A model generated the notes under the pieces. It did not search any database. It was not told where the DNA came from and worked only from the letters and a program-made list of their open reading frames with translations. Shown in pieces: positions 6,907-16,359 of a stretch of DNA of 64,000 nucleotides; position 1 is the stretch's first letter; each line of letters begins with the position of its first letter. Where the stretch lies: positions 1 through 64,000 of the forward strand of contig QQVP01000007.1 in the NCBI GenBank assembly GCA_003389215.1. Reading direction: 5' to 3'. This stretch comes from Planctomycetota bacterium (lineage in GTDB: Bacteria > Planctomycetota > Planctomycetia > Pirellulales > UBA7805). The translations under genes were made by a program, and so were the position numbers.

Positions 6907-9834
6907 GTGGTCATCCGTCTTGTACTTCGCGTCATAACGCTTTGCGGAGTCTTTGCGGCGATCCTGGGGCCCCGCCTTGCGTTTGCGAAAGAGCCGACCG
7001 CCGCCGCGCATTTCGACGAGCGTGTCGCCCCGCTGCTCACGGCCCGCTGTCTGGAGTGTCATGCGGGTGCCGGCAAAGGCGGTCTCGATCTGGCCAGCAG
7101 AGCCGGACTTCTGGCCGGCGGCGAGAGTGGCGAGGTGATCGTCGCGGGCGAAGCGGACGCCAGCCTGTTGATCGAGCGGGTCGCGGCCGGCGAGATGCCG
7201 CCCGAGAATCCGCTTTCAGAACAAGAGGTGGCGACGCTGCGTCGCTGGGTCGAGTTGGGCGCCTATTTTCCCGAACAGCCGATCGATCCGCTGGCTCGGA
7301 CGACGGACAAGCGGGCTGGTTACGACTGGTGGTCGTTGCAGCCTCTTACCGCAGTAGAGCCCCCTGCCGTCGCCACGACATCGTCGCCTGGGGCGGACTG
7401 GCAGTCGAGCGCCATCGACCGCTTTGTGCTGGCGCGGCTCCAAGAAGCGAATCTGGAGCCGTCGCCGCCGGCCACGCCGCGCGTGTTGATTCGCCGGGCC
7501 ACCTACGATCTGTGGGGTTTGCCGCCCGAGCCGGCAGAGGTCGAAGCGTTTGCGGCGGCCTGCGCGCACGAGACCGGCAGCCGGGACCAGGTTGGCCAGC
7601 GAGCCTACGCGGCCCTGATCGATCGGCTGCTCGCCTCGCCCCACTACGGCGAGCAGTGGGGACGTCATTGGCTGGACGTGGTCCGCTTTGGCGAGAGCAC
7701 CGGGTTCGAGCAGAACCGGATCATCAACAATGCCTGGCCGTTTCGCGATTACATTATTCGGTCACTCAACGACGACAAGCCTTTCGATCGCCTGATCACC
7801 GAACACCTGGCCGGCGACATGCTGGGTCCCGAAGATGCCCAGGTCTCGGTCGGCACGACGTTTCTCGTCTGCGGTCCCTACGACACGGTGGGCAATCAGG
7901 ATCCCGTTCGCAGCAAACAGATTCGCGCCAACACCGTCGACGAGATCATTCGCGCCACGGGCGAGACCTTCCTGGGGCTGACGTTTGGTTGCGGCCGCTG
8001 CCACGATCACAAGTTCGACCCGATCAGCCAGCGCGACTACTACCAGCTTTATGCGACCTTCGACGGCGTGTTCCACAGCAGCCGTGTTGTCGGTCCGCGG
8101 GACAAGTTGCTGAGCTATCTGCGCCGCAAGCGATCGCTGGAAAAGGTGCGGGCCGACCTGACCGCGAAGAAGGCCGAGATCGAGAAGGCGGTCCTCGCTC
8201 GTGCCGAAGAGAAGGCGGCGGAGTACGAGCAGGCCTGGACCCGCGAACCGGCTAGCCAGCAGCTGACCGAAGAAGGCTTCGAGCCGGTCGAGGCACGTTT
8301 CGTGCGGTTGGTGGTCGAACGGGTCGATGCCAATGTCTACATGGACACCTATCACCGCATCGACGAGTTCGAAGTCTGGACGTCCGAAGAAACACCCCGC
8401 AACGTCGCCCTGGCGAGTCGCGGAGCCACCGCTCAGGGCTCGAGCAAGGTCGCCCAGGATTTCATGGCGGCCTACGACGCGACGCTGACGATCGACGGTG
8501 ACTACACCGCCTGGTACATCGCCACGAGTCCCGAGCTGACGATCGAACTCGCCCGTCCGGAAGTGATTGATCGCGTTACCTTTTCCAGCGATCGAGCGAA
8601 CGTTGTCGGCAGTCAGGGTCGACAGGCCTTTCCTTGCGAGTATCGCATCGAAGTCTCGGATGACGGCACCACCTGGCAGGAGGTCGCCAACTCGCACGAT
8701 CGCCGGCCGGTCAACCAGAAACACCGCAACATCCGGCTCTTTCTCGCGGAGCGAAGCGCGGAAGAGAGCATCCTCTGGGCGACCCACGACGCGGTCATTG
8801 GCGACGTCGATCGCCGGCTGGCCCGGTTGCCTCGACCGACGTCGTGGTGGGTGGGCGAGTTTCGTCAGCCGAAGGAGCACACGTTCATCATGCTCGGTGG
8901 CGATGTGACCCGTCACGGCGATCAGGTTACCGCGGCCAGTCCGCGTGCCCTGCGGGACGTAGCGCCATACCGACTTGCCGACGATGCCCGCGAGGGCGAG
9001 CGTCGCCTGGCCCTGGCTCGCTGGCTGGTGGCCGACGACAACCCGCTGACGCCGCGGGTGTTGGCCAATCGCCTGTGGCACTACCACTTCGGCACCGGCA
9101 TTGTGGCGACGCCCAGCGATTTCGGTTTCATGGGCGATCGACCGTCCCATCCCGAGCTGCTTGACTGGCTCGCTCTTCAACTCAAGGAGAATGGCTGGCG
9201 GCTGAAGCCACTGCATCGCGAGATCATGCTCTCGCAGGCGTACCGGCAGTCGAGCGTCTATCGCCAGGAGGCGGCCGCCGTCGATGCCGACGCGCGATTG
9301 CTATGGCGATTTCCGCCGCGGCGGCTCGAGGGCGAGGAGATTCGTGATACCTTTCTGGCGATGGCGGGCAAGCTCGACAAGCGGATGGGCGGGCCGGGCT
9401 TCAAGCTCTATCGCTACCTGCAGGACAACGTTTCGACCTATGTACCACGCGACAAGCATCCGCCGGAAACCTACCGCCGCGCGGTCTATCATCAGAAAGC
9501 CCGGGCATCGCACGTCGACCTGGTGACCGACTTCGACTCGCCCGACTGTGCGTTCTCGACGCCCCGACGGAGTTCCACGACCTCGCCGCTGCAGGCACTG
9601 ACGCTGCTGAATCACAGCTTCACGCTCGACATGGCCGGATTTATGGCGGAGCGGCTGCAACAGGAAGCGGGAAGCGAAGTCGAGCAGCAGGTTTGTCGCG
9701 GGTTTCAGGTCGCCCTGGCGCGCGAGCCGAGCACGGAGGAACTGGCCGCTGCGACGGCGGTCGCAGCGCAACATGGGCTGCCGGCCTTTTGCCGGGCTCT
9801 GTTAAATTCGAGTGAGCTGATCTTCCTGGACTAA
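6907..9834 (+). CDS. Planctomycete cytochrome C / DUF1549 / DUF1553 (PSD1) protein
   Basis: A 975-residue exported protein typical of planctomycetes. After a signal peptide (VLRVITLCGVFAAILG...AFA) comes a PSCyt1 cytochrome-like domain with one haem-binding CLECH, then the DUF1549 domain (WLDVVRFGESTGF; GCGRCHDHKFDPISQRDYY), a middle segment of discoidin/F5-8C-like character (VEARFVRLVVERVDAN; EVWTSEE), and the C-terminal DUF1553 domain (LANRLWHYHFGTGIV...TPSDFG). The GTG at 6907 is preferred because GGAAGGGA lies 12 bases before it; a TTG at 6862 is an alternative. The biochemical role of the family is not established; it is usually paired with DUF1501, as here, and linked to polysaccharide use by inference. 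Confidence 0.85.
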   Translation: MVIRLVLRVITLCGVFAAILGPRLAFAKEPTAAAHFDERVAPLLTARCLECHAGAGKGGLDLASRAGLLAGGESGEVIVAGEADASLLIERVAAGEMPPENPLSEQEVATLRRWVELGAYFPEQPIDPLARTTDKRAGYDWWSLQPLTAVEPPAVATTSSPGADWQSSAIDRFVLARLQEANLEPSPPATPRVLIRRATYDLWGLPPEPAEVEAFAAACAHETGSRDQVGQRAYAALIDRLLASPHYGEQWGRHWLDVVRFGESTGFEQNRIINNAWPFRDYIIRSLNDDKPFDRLITEHLAGDMLGPEDAQVSVGTTFLVCGPYDTVGNQDPVRSKQIRANTVDEIIRATGETFLGLTFGCGRCHDHKFDPISQRDYYQLYATFDGVFHSSRVVGPRDKLLSYLRRKRSLEKVRADLTAKKAEIEKAVLARAEEKAAEYEQAWTREPASQQLTEEGFEPVEARFVRLVVERVDANVYMDTYHRIDEFEVWTSEETPRNVALASRGATAQGSSKVAQDFMAAYDATLTIDGDYTAWYIATSPELTIELARPEVIDRVTFSSDRANVVGSQGRQAFPCEYRIEVSDDGTTWQEVANSHDRRPVNQKHRNIRLFLAERSAEESILWATHDAVIGDVDRRLARLPRPTSWWVGEFRQPKEHTFIMLGGDVTRHGDQVTAASPRALRDVAPYRLADDAREGERRLALARWLVADDNPLTPRVLANRLWHYHFGTGIVATPSDFGFMGDRPSHPELLDWLALQLKENGWRLKPLHREIMLSQAYRQSSVYRQEAAAVDADARLLWRFPPRRLEGEEIRDTFLAMAGKLDKRMGGPGFKLYRYLQDNVSTYVPRDKHPPETYRRAVYHQKARASHVDLVTDFDSPDCAFSTPRRSSTTSPLQALTLLNHSFTLDMAGFMAERLQQEAGSEVEQQVCRGFQVALAREPSTEELAAATAVAAQHGLPAFCRALLNSSELIFLD

Positions 9835-9869
9835 AGCTGACCAAACCGTCCGAAAAGGCTGCAGAAGCA

Positions 9870-11354
9870 ATGTTCCAACGCCGCCACCATGACGTTCTTG
9901 CCGCGACCGACGCCCTCTCGCGCCGTGGCTTTCTGGGCAACGTCTACACCGGCATGGCGGGGATGGGTCTTGCGCACCTGCTGGGTCGGGAACTGGCCGC
10001 CGAGGACTCCGGCGGCGGCGAGGCTGCGGCGAAAAGCGGCCACGCCGGCGCCTACGTGCCCCGCAACACAGCCAAGGCACGTCGCGTGTTGCAGATCTTC
10101 TGTCCCGGCGCGGCCTCGCACATGGACCTTTGGGAGCACAAGCCGGAGCTCGAGCGGCGACATGGCGAGCCGCTTCCCGGCGAAGAGGAGTTCCTCAGCT
10201 TTCAGGGTAAGAACGGCAACCTGATGAAGAGCCCCTGGCCGTTCGTCGCATGCGGCAAAAGCGGCAAGCAGATCACCAGCATGCTGCCGCACATGGCCCG
10301 GCACGTCGACGACATCGCGTTCTGGCACTCGCTGCAGTCGAAGAGCAATACGCACGGCCCCGGCTGCGTGTTTATGAACAGCGGACACGACGTCGAGGGC
10401 TTTCCGGCGGCGGGTGCCTGGCTCAGCTACGCCTTGGGAAGCGAGAACGAGAATCTGCCGGCCTACGTGGCGATTCCCGACATCCGTGGCGAGCCGCCCA
10501 ACGGCAAGGCCAACTGGACGAACGGTTTCTTGCCGGCCCGGCACCAGGCGATCATGCTCAGTGCCCAGCAGCCGATTCGCAACCTCGCCGTGCCGTCCGG
10601 GGTCGACGCGGACGAAGAGCAGGCGACCCGCGAGTTGGTCGACTTGCTAAATCGCCGGCACGCGGCCGCGCGGCCGGGCGAGAGCGAGTTGGAAGCTCGA
10701 ATTGCGGCCTATCAGTTGGCCGCCCGCATGCAGCTTTCCGCGCCCGAGGTGTCCGACCTTTCGCGCGAGTCGCAGGCCATTCACGACGAGTACGGCACGG
10801 GACACGCCAATCAGCTGTTGGCGGCCTACGCCCGCAATTGTCTGCTGGCCCGACGGCTGTTGGAGCGTGGCGTTCGCTACGTGAATCTCTATTGTGCGTC
10901 GCGGGCCTCGGGCGTCGACGGATTGCTGAATTGGGACGCACACAAGTCGCTGAAGCCCGACTACGAGCGGCACTGCCCGATCTTCGATCAGCCGACCGCG
11001 GCGCTGTTGACCGATTTGAAGCGACGCGGTCTGCTGGACGATACGTTGGTGCTGTGGACGACGGAGTTCGGCCGCATGCCGACCCACCAGCAGGGCACGA
11101 GTGGCCGCGATCACAACCCCGACGGCTTCACCTGTTGGATGATGGGGGCGGGGGTTCGCGGCGGGGTGAGCTACGGGGCGACCGATGACTTCGGTCGTCG
11201 CGCGGTGGAAGATGTGGCGACCGTCTGGGACTTCTACGCCACGGTGCTGCACCTGATGGGCATCGACCACCGGCAGCTGACCTTCTACCACAACGGCCTC
11301 GATCGCCGCCTGACGGACGTCCACGGCAACGTCATCCGCGAGGTGCTGGCCTGA
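9870..11354 (+). CDS. DUF1501 domain-containing protein with Tat-type signal
   Basis: 494 residues, starting 36 bp after the DUF1553 gene and almost certainly in the same operon. The N-terminus has a twin-arginine-like motif SRRGFLGN (residues 17-24) before a hydrophobic stretch, so Tat export is likely. The family has an alkaline-phosphatase/sulfatase-like fold: here QIFCPGAASHMDLWEHKPEL near the start, WDAHKSLKPDYERHCPIFD in the middle, and LWTTEFGRMPTHQQGTSGRDH near the end, with conserved Asp/His/Glu that could bind metal. Function is unproven. The start at the ATG of MFQRRHHDVL is well placed. Confidence 0.85.
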   Translation: MFQRRHHDVLAATDALSRRGFLGNVYTGMAGMGLAHLLGRELAAEDSGGGEAAAKSGHAGAYVPRNTAKARRVLQIFCPGAASHMDLWEHKPELERRHGEPLPGEEEFLSFQGKNGNLMKSPWPFVACGKSGKQITSMLPHMARHVDDIAFWHSLQSKSNTHGPGCVFMNSGHDVEGFPAAGAWLSYALGSENENLPAYVAIPDIRGEPPNGKANWTNGFLPARHQAIMLSAQQPIRNLAVPSGVDADEEQATRELVDLLNRRHAAARPGESELEARIAAYQLAARMQLSAPEVSDLSRESQAIHDEYGTGHANQLLAAYARNCLLARRLLERGVRYVNLYCASRASGVDGLLNWDAHKSLKPDYERHCPIFDQPTAALLTDLKRRGLLDDTLVLWTTEFGRMPTHQQGTSGRDHNPDGFTCWMMGAGVRGGVSYGATDDFGRRAVEDVATVWDFYATVLHLMGIDHRQLTFYHNGLDRRLTDVHGNVIREVLA

Positions 11355-11577
11355 GGGGCCCTCGCCGATCGGCCCCATTCGCGACGGCCTCAATGCGACG
11401 GTCCCGACGCGGCCGCTCCCAGGAAATTTCAGGTTGTGCGGAATGTAGCGGCTGGCGAATTGCCGGCGTGTCGATTGCGTCCCAAACTTGAATGGACCGG
11501 CTGCGGCGCCCGCTGCGACACCTGGCAACGGGCATCGCGCGAGTCGCTGACCTTTAACTCATCTCGTGGACCATGAC

Positions 11578-11973
11578 ATGCCCCGCCATGTGCGAAAAGC
11601 TGGAGTCACCCTCATCGAGGTGCTGATCGTGGTGACCATCATGGCGGTGTTGGCCGCGGTCGTGCTGACCCAAGTCGTCAGCAGCGAGGCCGATGCCGAA
11701 GATGCCATGATCCGCTATACGCTTCGCGAAATGCGGTCGCGGGTGCCGGCGATGATGCTCCAGTACGACGTCGCCAATGGAGGCACGATTCCCGCCTCAG
11801 TGACCAACGCCCTGCCCGAGAATCCGGTGACGGGCTACAACTTCATGCACGTGATCATGAAAGACCAGCCGGACATTCCGGGCGACGTGAATCAGGTCGG
11901 TCTGGGCGGCTGGATCGTAAGTTCCACGACGGGCGGCGTCTGGCTCGACGCGCCCGGCTACGAGCACTATTAG
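11578..11973 (+). CDS. Type IV pilin/pseudopilin-like protein
   Basis: 131 residues. The N-terminus MPRHVRKAGVTLIEVLIVVTIM is a class III prepilin signal: positive leader, Gly9, then a hydrophobic helix with Glu at mature position 5, as in GspG/PilA-type pseudopilins. The rest resembles small planctomycete GspG-like proteins, with a C-terminal globular part. A GTG at 11566 in the same frame is possible; the ATG at 11578 puts the cleavage Gly at the usual distance. No other secretion-system genes are adjacent, so it is an orphan pseudopilin that would depend on a prepilin peptidase encoded elsewhere. Confidence 0.8.
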   Translation: MPRHVRKAGVTLIEVLIVVTIMAVLAAVVLTQVVSSEADAEDAMIRYTLREMRSRVPAMMLQYDVANGGTIPASVTNALPENPVTGYNFMHVIMKDQPDIPGDVNQVGLGGWIVSSTTGGVWLDAPGYEHY

Positions 11974-12263
11974 GTTGTGTTTCGAAACGCGTTTCCGAAT
12001 GTCCGTCGGGAGCCGCTCGGGTCTGGTCCAATTTTCGGCCAATCGATTCTCTCCTTTAGTAATCGCGCTGACCGAAAACTTGGACCTGACCCGAGCATCT
12101 CAGAGTTCGCGGCCTCGCCCTCCCTTTTGAAAGCAAGCCTAGATCTCGCTGCCCTCGTACCTCATGCCGTTTTTGTCAGACCTCGGTTGCAGCGCTTCTG
12201 CGGCAAGCTGGCCACCGAGACGAGCTGGTGTTCGGTCGCCAGCGGCGGCGAACGAAGCGGGCA

Positions 12264-12280
12264 CGAACCGTTACGGTTCG
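12264..12280. other. Hairpin across the stop codon of the DUF3604 gene
   Basis: cgaaccg and cggttcg pair as a 7-bp stem with a 3-base loop that is exactly the stop codon of the minus-strand gene ending at 12271. No T-run follows on the minus side, so it is not a standard terminator. It lies in a 297-bp gap that otherwise looks empty. Confidence 0.4.
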
Positions 12281-14838
12281 CGCTGAGGTGTGACCCACAC
12301 CGGGCTCGACCAGGCAATCTCGTCATCGGTCTGAATCACGCGCACGTAGTACCACTGTTCGCCGGTCTGCTGATTCCAATCGGGATCGGACCAGCGAATC
12401 TGGTGGCGTCGCTTGCGTAGCGGCTCTTCGACGCTGCCCTCGGCATGAAGCACCTGCGAGCGGCCGATGATTTCGACGGATCGCAACGGCGCGGCCCCTT
12501 CGACGTTGATCTCGAGCTGGGGCGCTTCGGCCGCCTGCCAGGCTTCGCCCATCCAGTGGTCGTCGCTCCGCACGTCGAGCACGAGTCCGTAGGTCGTCGA
12601 ACCGTAGCAGCGGCGATCGTACATGGCCTGCCAGATCGCCTCGCGCGAGTTCTCTTCGGCATAGACGCAGGCGTAGGCCACTCCATAGCCGTGATCGCTG
12701 CTGCAGATCACGCCGATGTGATACCCCCGCTCCAGACACTTCCAGTAGAAACCCTGCTTGTTCTGCGTGCGGTGAAACTGTCGCGGACAACCCTCGTGTT
12801 CGTACGACCCGCGGGCCGACTGAAAGATCTCCATCACTCGCTGGTAACGCTCGTCGTGGTCCGACCAGTCGGTCCCCTGCCCCGGATCGGCGCTGGTGTG
12901 GGCGATCGTGATCGCCCGTGCTTTGGCCTCGTCGAGCAGCTTCCAGCCTTTGACCAGATCTCGCGAGGCCTCCATCTCGCGATCGAGCAGGACCGTGGGC
13001 CGCGCCGGGTAGATCACGTTGCGGTGGCCGTTGGGAAAGTCCATCGTCCACTCGAAGTTGTAGAGCACGCTCATCGAGCCCGGCACGTGATACAGGTCGG
13101 CCAGCTTCAGATTGAGCCACCAATAGTAGTTCCCGTCGTCCGCATCCGTATTGCGGAGGTGAACGCCGTGATCGCTGAGCGCGAAGAAATCGTAGTTGCA
13201 GACGTCGTCGCCATAGCGGTACAGATCGTCGGGCGAAGGCTCGATGCCGACGCTGCATCGCGAAACGTTCGAATGGCGATGGGTATCGCCCCACCAGAGG
13301 TGATACGTCTTGCCGCTATGGTCGACCGAGTAGCGGTCGCCCCGGCCTCGCAGTCGCGAGGAGGCCTCGCGCAAAGCGCTGGCGACCGGTAGTTTCGCGG
13401 CCGTCGGTGCCGGCCGGTTTGGCGAAGGCAGCTTGGCGAGATAGACCTCGCCATTGCAGCCGACCCGGCCCGCGAAGTCGTGGTGATGGTTGGACTCATC
13501 GCGTTCGGCCGCCAGGTGTTGCCGCATCCGGCGACCCGATCCGGCACGCTGTTCCCCACCGAAGATGACCAGGGCACCGCCCGGGCTGACGGCGACGTCG
13601 CCTTCTTCCAGGTAGCCGTCGGAATCGGCAAAGCGCACCGGGGCGCCCCACTTCTCGCCGTCGAACGGCCGCGCGACCAGGTCCCAGTGGTAAAACGTGC
13701 CGTACCGCGGTAGCCAACCGCCATGCTGCGTGCGGCGGAGGGCTCGATAGATGACCCAGGCATGCCCTTCCGGCCCGACGGCGACCTTGGGCAGCGAGCC
13801 GTGACCTGCGCTGTACCCGGTTGGCGACTCGTCCTGCGCACCACGTTGCGGTTCGAGTTTGGCAAAGGGGACAATTTCGTCGAGCGGACTGCCCGGCGTG
13901 CGAACCGTTTCGCCGTCGAGCACCCGCACCTCGACGCCGTGCTTTTCGCCGCTACCGTAGTTCGAAGGCGTCTTCGCGCCGTGATTGGCGCCGGTGATTG
14001 TCGTCTCGCCGGAGTTGGCATGCCCCGGCACGACGGCCACGTCCCAGGCAATCCAGACGGGACCCGCGGGGCTGGCGGTCAGCCACGGATGCAGATCGTA
14101 CATGTCGCGGTGCGATATCCGCCGCGGGGCGGCATCGCCCCGCTTCCAGAGGATGTCGTAGTCGCCGCGGTCGAAGGCGCTCCAGGCGATGTGCAGCGTC
14201 CCTGCGGAATCGTAAACGACGGTCGGATCCCAGTCGTTCGTCGGGCCCTCGTGAACGACGACGTGCCGCTCGCCGATCTTGGCGTGAAGGTCGTAGTTGG
14301 CGCCGGTGTGGACCTGGTAGACGACCGCGAGCTGTCCATCGCCGCGGACCGCGATCTCGGGATTCTGGTGGGCTCGCGTCTCATCGGGAGCGAGCCGCTC
14401 GGCGGCCGACCAGCGACCGTCACGGAAACGGGCCAGCCAGATCGAAGAGACCCGATCGCGCTCGGTCGCCGTCCAAACGCACCAGGCCTGCTCGTCGACG
14501 GCCGCAATCACGGGCCGCAAGTATTGTCCGAGCTGCTGCGTGAGCCGGACCGGATCGTCGTCGCCGCGCTGGACGACAACTTCGTCGCCCTGATCGCGAT
14601 GGTGGCGAATCCAGGTCGTCCAGACGGTGCCGTCGCCGCCGACGGCCAGGGCCGGATTGTTGCTGAAGCGCTCTCCGCCGCTGAGCCTTTGCGAAGGGAC
14701 TTCGGCGACCTCGGGCGTGGACGTCGCTTCATCCGGCGGATGGGCCAGGGCCGAGTTGCAACTCGCGGCAAGACCTACGAGTGCCAGCAGAGAGAGCAAC
14801 TTGCCGATTGTCGCGTGGCGAGAATGCCGTCGTCGCAT
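12271..14838 (-). CDS. DUF3604 domain-containing secreted protein
   Basis: 855 residues. The N-terminus MRRRHSRHATIGKLLSLLAL is a signal peptide ending near CNSALA. The N-terminal half has repeated beta-propeller-like strands with W-x-x-W-like spacing (NPALAVGGDGTVWTTW, PVIAAVDEQAWCVW, PEIAVRGDGQLAVVY). The C-terminal part is DUF3604, related to PHP-type metal hydrolases: WWGDTHRHSNVSRCSVG, NYDFFALSDHGVH, ITIAHTSADPG and GVICSSDHGYG supply likely metal-binding His and Asp. The ATG at 14838 opens the signal peptide; a longer frame upstream adds no recognisable sequence. The substrate is unknown. It is preceded on the same strand by the K+ channel gene, 117 bp away. Confidence 0.8.
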   Translation of the reverse strand: MRRRHSRHATIGKLLSLLALVGLAASCNSALAHPPDEATSTPEVAEVPSQRLSGGERFSNNPALAVGGDGTVWTTWIRHHRDQGDEVVVQRGDDDPVRLTQQLGQYLRPVIAAVDEQAWCVWTATERDRVSSIWLARFRDGRWSAAERLAPDETRAHQNPEIAVRGDGQLAVVYQVHTGANYDLHAKIGERHVVVHEGPTNDWDPTVVYDSAGTLHIAWSAFDRGDYDILWKRGDAAPRRISHRDMYDLHPWLTASPAGPVWIAWDVAVVPGHANSGETTITGANHGAKTPSNYGSGEKHGVEVRVLDGETVRTPGSPLDEIVPFAKLEPQRGAQDESPTGYSAGHGSLPKVAVGPEGHAWVIYRALRRTQHGGWLPRYGTFYHWDLVARPFDGEKWGAPVRFADSDGYLEEGDVAVSPGGALVIFGGEQRAGSGRRMRQHLAAERDESNHHHDFAGRVGCNGEVYLAKLPSPNRPAPTAAKLPVASALREASSRLRGRGDRYSVDHSGKTYHLWWGDTHRHSNVSRCSVGIEPSPDDLYRYGDDVCNYDFFALSDHGVHLRNTDADDGNYYWWLNLKLADLYHVPGSMSVLYNFEWTMDFPNGHRNVIYPARPTVLLDREMEASRDLVKGWKLLDEAKARAITIAHTSADPGQGTDWSDHDERYQRVMEIFQSARGSYEHEGCPRQFHRTQNKQGFYWKCLERGYHIGVICSSDHGYGVAYACVYAEENSREAIWQAMYDRRCYGSTTYGLVLDVRSDDHWMGEAWQAAEAPQLEINVEGAAPLRSVEIIGRSQVLHAEGSVEEPLRKRRHQIRWSDPDWNQQTGEQWYYVRVIQTDDEIAWSSPVWVTPQREP

Positions 14839-14955
14839 GAGAGACCTGCACCGGGGATCCAAGGGGCTGGGCAAAGGAACCCCATTGTAGTGCAGAATCG
14901 TTGCGCCTGGTGCCTTGGCGAACCTCGGCAGCGTACGGCGACGGCCGACCGCTGA

Positions 14956-16047
14956 CTACAGCGTCACGACGTCGGAGTCCACGTGCTCGCGCATCCGCAC
15001 CAGGTCCTCGCCGGTCCCGACGACGACGACGGTGTCGCCGGGCTGAAACCGCTCGGCGCCGCTGGGCCGGACGACCCGCTCGCCATTCTTGCGGAGGATC
15101 GACACGAACACGATGTGGGGTTCGGTGTGGCCGAAGTCTTCGACCGACCTGCCGTCGAGTATGCACCCTTCCTGAACGTTGAGTTCGCCCAGGCAGAAGC
15201 TGTCCGCGCTTCCCTGGCCGAGGTCCAAGAGATCGCTGACGTGTGGCCGTATGATCGTCGTGGCGACCTTCGCCCCGGCGGTTTGATGAGGCGAGACCAC
15301 CAACGAGGCGCCCGCGCGCTGCAGTTTCCGCGTGGCACCGCTGCCGTCGGCACGACTGACGATGAACAGATCCTTGTTCAGTTCGCGGCTGCTCAGGGTG
15401 ATGAAGACGTTCTCCGAATCGCAGGCCGCCGCGCACACCACGGAGCGGGCCCGCTCGATGCCCGCCTGCTGAAGCACGCTGTCCTCGGCCGCATTGCCGT
15501 GGACCACCAGGCAACCACGTTCGAGTGCCAACTCGCAGACTTCCGCCTTGGGCTCGACGACGACAAACGGGGCTTCCTCGCGAACAAGCTGGTCGCACAC
15601 CGCCTGTCCCATGCGGCCGAAGCCACAGACGATGACGTGGTCGGTGATATGATCGATCGAGCTTTGCATCTTCCTTCTCCAGGCGAATTGGCAACTCACG
15701 GCCGTTTGTACGAGCAGACTAAGCGAGTACGTCGCAACGCCGATTCCCCCCACGATCATGGTCGCGGCGTATGCCTTTCCGTAAGGCGACAGACCTTCAT
15801 CCCCGTAGCCGACCGTGGTGATCGTGATCAGCGTAAAGTAAATCGATTTCCAAGTGGACCAACCCTCGATCAGCGAGAATCCGACGGAGCCGACCGTCAC
15901 CACCGCGGCCAGCGCCAGCACGCAGCGAAACATGACCTGCAGCGCATGACTGTCATCGTGGTCGTTTCGAAATCGGGGGGCGGCCGTCGGCAAGGGCGCA
16001 CTCTCGTTGGTTTTTCGGCGGGTACCAGGTTGCGACTCGACGCGCAA
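14956..16047 (-). CDS. Two-TM potassium channel with RCK (TrkA-N/TrkA-C) domains
   Basis: 363 residues. A transmembrane helix (about residues 40-60), a pore loop with the selectivity filter TVGYGD (78-83) and a second helix (about 92-117) form an MthK-like pore module. Then comes the TrkA-N Rossmann domain (HVIVCGFGRMGQAVC, Gly-x-Gly-x-x-Gly at 142-147) and a TrkA-C domain ending in GTGEDLVRMREHV. Such channels conduct K+ under ligand control by the RCK ring. The start shown is a TTG and is uncertain; an ATG at 15933, just before the first helix, is an alternative. A TTGACA/TATTTT promoter lies upstream. Confidence 0.9.
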   Translation of the reverse strand: MRVESQPGTRRKTNESAPLPTAAPRFRNDHDDSHALQVMFRCVLALAAVVTVGSVGFSLIEGWSTWKSIYFTLITITTVGYGDEGLSPYGKAYAATMIVGGIGVATYSLSLLVQTAVSCQFAWRRKMQSSIDHITDHVIVCGFGRMGQAVCDQLVREEAPFVVVEPKAEVCELALERGCLVVHGNAAEDSVLQQAGIERARSVVCAAACDSENVFITLSSRELNKDLFIVSRADGSGATRKLQRAGASLVVSPHQTAGAKVATTIIRPHVSDLLDLGQGSADSFCLGELNVQEGCILDGRSVEDFGHTEPHIVFVSILRKNGERVVRPSGAERFQPGDTVVVVGTGEDLVRMREHVDSDVVTL

Positions 16048-16359
16048 ACGGGCGGGCCAGCCGCCGTTCGAGCGGGTCCGAGTTCCTTCTCCTCACGATC
16101 GGCTCTGCCTGTCCGCGGCGACACGGGTCGATGACGATAGGGCCGCTCTCGCGGGCGAACCCTCCACGCAGTTCGAGCGGGTACGGCAAAGGCCTCGGAA
16201 AAATAGGTTATTCCGGCGACATGTCAAATCTTTCCGGGCGCCTTGCGGCAAGCACGGTCATCCGCGTATTGGGGCGGTCAGTGGCTGGCAGCCTCGCCGC
16301 TGGGATATGATGGCTAAGAGGGATGCTGCTTGGCCCGACGCCTGCGAGGAAACCACTGG
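16048..16359. other. Intergenic region between divergent genes
   Basis: No gene is seen. It holds a minus-strand promoter for the channel (listed separately) and, for the plus-strand gene, a possible TATGAT at 16306-16311 without a well-spaced -35. Confidence 0.5.
16200..16227 (-). promoter_or_regulatory. Candidate sigma70-type promoter of the K+ channel gene
   Basis: On the minus strand, TTGACA (16227-16222) and TATTTT (16205-16200) are separated by 16 bp. Transcription would start near 16193, giving a leader of about 145 bases to the TTG start. Confidence 0.5.
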
